Assembly (NCBI GenBank): GCA_016935755.1
Contig: JAFGQI010000130.1
Coordinates: 1-32,831 of the forward strand
DNA from: Anaerolineales bacterium
Lineage (GTDB): Bacteria > Chloroflexota > Anaerolineae > Anaerolineales > UBA4823
Length of the DNA: 32,831 nt
Reading direction: 5' to 3'
In this document: piece after piece, positions 30,749-32,831 of the stretch
Position numbering within the stretch: the first letter of the stretch is position 1
Layout of the letters: each line of letters begins with the position of its first letter
Position numbers and translations under genes: made by a program
The notes under the pieces: generated by a model
Seen by the model: the letters and a program-made list of their open reading frames with translations, nothing else
The model's database searches: none
What the model was told of the DNA's origin: nothing

Positions 30749-32521
30749 ATGTCGAAAAAGACTAAGAAGCTTTCGAAAACATGGCTGGCTCTATGGCTGC
30801 TGTGTTTAGTCTTGCTGAGCGGGGCGCTGCCTGCCTCGGCGCAGATGGCCGGACAATCAGCGCTGCCATCCAGCACAAATTCGCTCTATTTCCCCTATCT
30901 GCTCGCCGTTCCTGGGGTTGACCTGAGCATTGGGTTTGTGGAAATCACCCAGGCAACCCAGGATCTCTCTAACAGCGTCTCGCTGGTCGCCAACCGGAGC
31001 GCCGTGGTGCGGGTGTATGGGCGCATTGACCAGGCTGCGGCAGTGAGCGGGGTGCAGGTATCGCTGAGCGGCACACGCGACGGCAGCCCGCTGCCTGGTT
31101 CGCCTTTGCTGCTCTCGAACAGCCAGGCTTTCCCGCTCAGCCAGACGCTTGAATCGCTGCGCAGCAGCCTGAGCAACACCTATAATTTTCAGCTGCCCGC
31201 CAGCTGGCTGTCTGGCAATGTTACCCTTACGGCGACCATCGATCCCAACTTCCTGATCATGGATCGGGCCAGGGGCAACAATTCGTATGCCATCACGCGC
31301 AGCTTCAACAACGTGCCGCAGCTGAACGTGGTGGCAGTACCGATCGAATATGTGGACATTTATTCCGGGACGGTCTACCCGCCGCCCACCACCAGCCACC
31401 TGCAGCCCATCCTGATCGCAATGTATCCTGTCCCCGCGGTGAGCGTGACGGTGCATGCCAAGATGCGTTTTTCAGGCTACTTGAACGATGGCAGCGAGTG
31501 GGAACGCCTGCTCGATCGCATCACCACACTGCGCGCATCGGAAGGCGCCGCACCCTCGACGGTCTACTATGGGGTTGTGCCGCTGGAGGATGCGCATGGG
31601 GACACCTGGTTCTATGGCGGTGTGGGAGGCCTGGGCTGGCTGGGCGGCTCCTACGGCGGGCCGCGCGCCGCGGTCGGCCTGGGGGTCAGCGATGTCGGCC
31701 CGGACGGCTATTTCATCGGCGCGCATGAAATCGGGCACACCTTTGGCCGGGAGCACGCGCCCTGCGACGTGACCCCCGCGGATGAAAATTACCCCTACCC
31801 CGGCGGCAATATCGGCCAATACGGCCTGTATGTCAGCGCCATGCAGCTGCGCCCCGCCACCCAGAAGGATATCATGGGCTACTGCACCGAGAGCTATTGG
31901 CTGTCGGATTACACCTACAAAGGCATGTATGTCGATCAGGAGAGATTCGCTGTCCAGCAGATCACTTCCCCGGTTCAAGAAAGCCTGTACATCCGGATCG
32001 CTTTTGACCATCTGGGCAAGGCCAGCTTTGAGCCAATCTACAGCTTCCCCGCTCGACCGGCTGCGTATGTGGAGGACAGTCCATACTCGATCCAATTCGT
32101 CGATGCTGCCGGGCAGGTGGTCAGCAGCCAGATGGTGCGCCCGATCCGGGCTGAGACCGATGGGCTGGAAGTGCAGGCTGTTCACGCTCTGCTGCCCAGG
32201 CCCTCCACGCCCTTCGTCCAGATACGCCTGGTCAAAGAAGGCGCAATCCTGGCGCAAAAGCAGCTCGCTCAATCCGACCTGACCTCCAGAGCAGCAGCGG
32301 TCACCCTGGAGTCCGAGGCGCAGGGTTGGCTGCTGAGATGGGCAAGCGCTGAACCGGCTCTGGTGCGCTATTCAGCCGATGGCGGCGAAAGCTGGATCAC
32401 ACTGGGCGTTGACCTGTTGGGGGGAGAACTGCATCTTGAGCAGGAAGACCTGCCCGACAGTCGGCTGCAAATCCAGGTAATTCTGGGCGATACCCTGAAT
32501 TCTCTGCTGCTGAATCGATGA
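30749..32521 (+). CDS. Secreted metzincin-like zinc metalloprotease
   Basis: A 590-residue exported protein. A long basic start and hydrophobic stretch end in an Ala-x-Ala cleavage site near residue 31 (ALPASAQ). Residues about 50-190 form a beta-rich, CARDB-like module (VDLSIGFVEITQATQDL, NRSAVVRVYGRI, NNSYAITRSF). The catalytic part carries the metzincin zinc site HEIGHTFGREH (His326, Glu327, His330, His336) and a Met-turn in DIMGYC (Met376), so it should be an active protease. The C-terminal 150-200 residues look beta-rich and may bind substrate or surface. There is no visible membrane anchor or sorting signal, so it is probably released. The preceding ribosome binding site is modest (GAGGTG). 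Terminators flank the gene on both sides, so it is expressed alone. Confidence 0.88.
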   Translation: MSKKTKKLSKTWLALWLLCLVLLSGALPASAQMAGQSALPSSTNSLYFPYLLAVPGVDLSIGFVEITQATQDLSNSVSLVANRSAVVRVYGRIDQAAAVSGVQVSLSGTRDGSPLPGSPLLLSNSQAFPLSQTLESLRSSLSNTYNFQLPASWLSGNVTLTATIDPNFLIMDRARGNNSYAITRSFNNVPQLNVVAVPIEYVDIYSGTVYPPPTTSHLQPILIAMYPVPAVSVTVHAKMRFSGYLNDGSEWERLLDRITTLRASEGAAPSTVYYGVVPLEDAHGDTWFYGGVGGLGWLGGSYGGPRAAVGLGVSDVGPDGYFIGAHEIGHTFGREHAPCDVTPADENYPYPGGNIGQYGLYVSAMQLRPATQKDIMGYCTESYWLSDYTYKGMYVDQERFAVQQITSPVQESLYIRIAFDHLGKASFEPIYSFPARPAAYVEDSPYSIQFVDAAGQVVSSQMVRPIRAETDGLEVQAVHALLPRPSTPFVQIRLVKEGAILAQKQLAQSDLTSRAAAVTLESEAQGWLLRWASAEPALVRYSADGGESWITLGVDLLGGELHLEQEDLPDSRLQIQVILGDTLNSLLLNR

Positions 32522-32528
32522 TATATAA

Positions 32529-32554
32529 AAAACCCCCGCATCAACGGGGGTTTT
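32529..32554. terminator. Bidirectional intrinsic terminator
   Basis: A perfect 10-bp stem (32529-32538 with 32545-32554), loop of six, with an A run before and a T run after, so it works in both directions. It ends the metalloprotease gene on the plus strand and the converging HAD-type gene region on the minus strand. Confidence 0.9.
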
Positions 32555-32565
32555 GATTTCGTGTG

Positions 32566-32679
32566 TTATCGCAGCAGCAAACCCAGCTTATCCGGGTTGG
32601 CTGGCTGGGTCGGGTCTGCCATCACCTACACGACTGAGCCGACCTGCACCTGAGCCATGCGGATCAATGGCAGGGTAAA
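32566..32679 (-). pseudogene. Possible decayed coding remnant after the HAD-family gene
   Basis: Directly after the HAD gene stop, and in the same frame, the minus strand reads FTLPLIRMAQVQVGSVV, then a TAG, then VMADPTQPANPDKLGLLLR and a TAA at 32566-32568. The two halves read as one protein-like C-terminal stretch (VGSVV-x-VMADP resembles small domains ending in a VxV-DPxxP motif) interrupted by a stop codon. It is short and the match is by eye, so a chance frame is possible. The terminator at 32529-32554 follows it. Confidence 0.25.
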
Positions 32680-32831
32680 TTAAATCTTGTCGAGCAGCTG
32701 GCCGACATGATCGAGAATCCATGTAGGCGGCTGATCCAGGCTAATGGTCTGTTCGCGCCGGGTGGCGCCGGTCAGCACCAGCGCGGTCAGCATGCCGGCC
32801 TCCTGCCCCATGCGGATATCCGTCTCCAACC
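32680..32831 (-). CDS. HAD-superfamily phosphatase, NagD/HAD-IIA-like C-terminus (partial)
   Basis: The last 50 residues or so of a minus-strand gene that continues past the right edge. The reading begins LETDIRMGQEAGMLTALVLT, the HAD motif IV region of NagD or 4-nitrophenylphosphatase-like enzymes (usually GDRLxTDIxxG, then A-x-G-M-x-T-x-L-V-L-T-G), followed by GATRREQ and the closing segment PPTWILDHVGQLLDKI. These enzymes remove phosphate from small metabolites in the cytoplasm; the substrate cannot be read from this piece. The stop TAA is at 32680-32682. Confidence 0.8.
   Translation of the reverse strand, partial: LETDIRMGQEAGMLTALVLTGATRREQTISLDQPPTWILDHVGQLLDKI

Noticed and set aside
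31472..32272. 266-codon minus-strand frame inside the metalloprotease gene
   Set aside because: The plus strand carries a complete metzincin site and signal peptide; the minus frame shows no motif and no ribosome binding site.

Overview
The window looks like a chromosomal segment of a Chloroflexota bacterium, most likely class Anaerolineae. This is an inference from gene content and style: many secreted or membrane proteins with Thr/Pro-rich stalks, a GH3-fold protein, DegV, a Mop/Wtp-type oxyanion importer, PknB-like receptor kinases and a CruF-like carotenoid protein. I see no rRNA, tRNA, CRISPR array, insertion sequence or phage module. Coding density is high and no gap without a gene reaches 300 bases.

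Layout. 1-3040 (+): a cell-wall amidase, an L,D-transpeptidase, a LURP-one-like protein and an unknown small protein. 3051-3923 (-): DegV. 4031-5176 (+): a short GH3-like protein. 5178-13351 (-): a DNA end-processing operon, in transcription order an AddB-like motor, a UvrD/AddA-like helicase, a separate Fe-S RecB-type nuclease and RecJ, followed by a small membrane protein. 13569-16543 (+): a polar amino acid ABC importer (binding protein, permease, ATPase, permease), directly followed by a receptor Ser/Thr kinase (16572-18764).

18808-22602 (-): a molybdate/tungstate locus made of a lipoprotein with three sulfite-oxidase-fold-like repeats, a WtpA-like binding protein, a WtpB-like permease and the oxyanion-binding protein Mop. 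No ATPase lies beside it. A divergent GntR/PBP-like regulator (22800-23897) shares its intergenic region, which holds a good promoter and several inverted repeats. 23894-27344 (-): a class III nucleotide cyclase followed by two sensor-like membrane proteins with no output domain. 27460-28182 (+): a class I glutamine amidotransferase, overlapping by 47 bases the 3' end of a carotenoid-biosynthesis protein (-) whose first 24 residues look like the start of a phytoene desaturase. 29082-30569 (+): a second receptor kinase, paralogous to the first. 30749-32521 (+): a secreted metzincin-like metalloprotease. The right edge holds the C-terminus of a HAD-family phosphatase (-) and a possible decayed coding remnant.

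The points most worth following are the desaturase-start/CruF fusion, the split AddAB-like machine with RecJ, the triplicated lipoprotein with the ATPase-less transporter, the two mutually exclusive hairpins in front of the binding-protein gene, and the cyclase operon with two output-less sensor subunits. All functions are inferred from sequence motifs; no database search was run.
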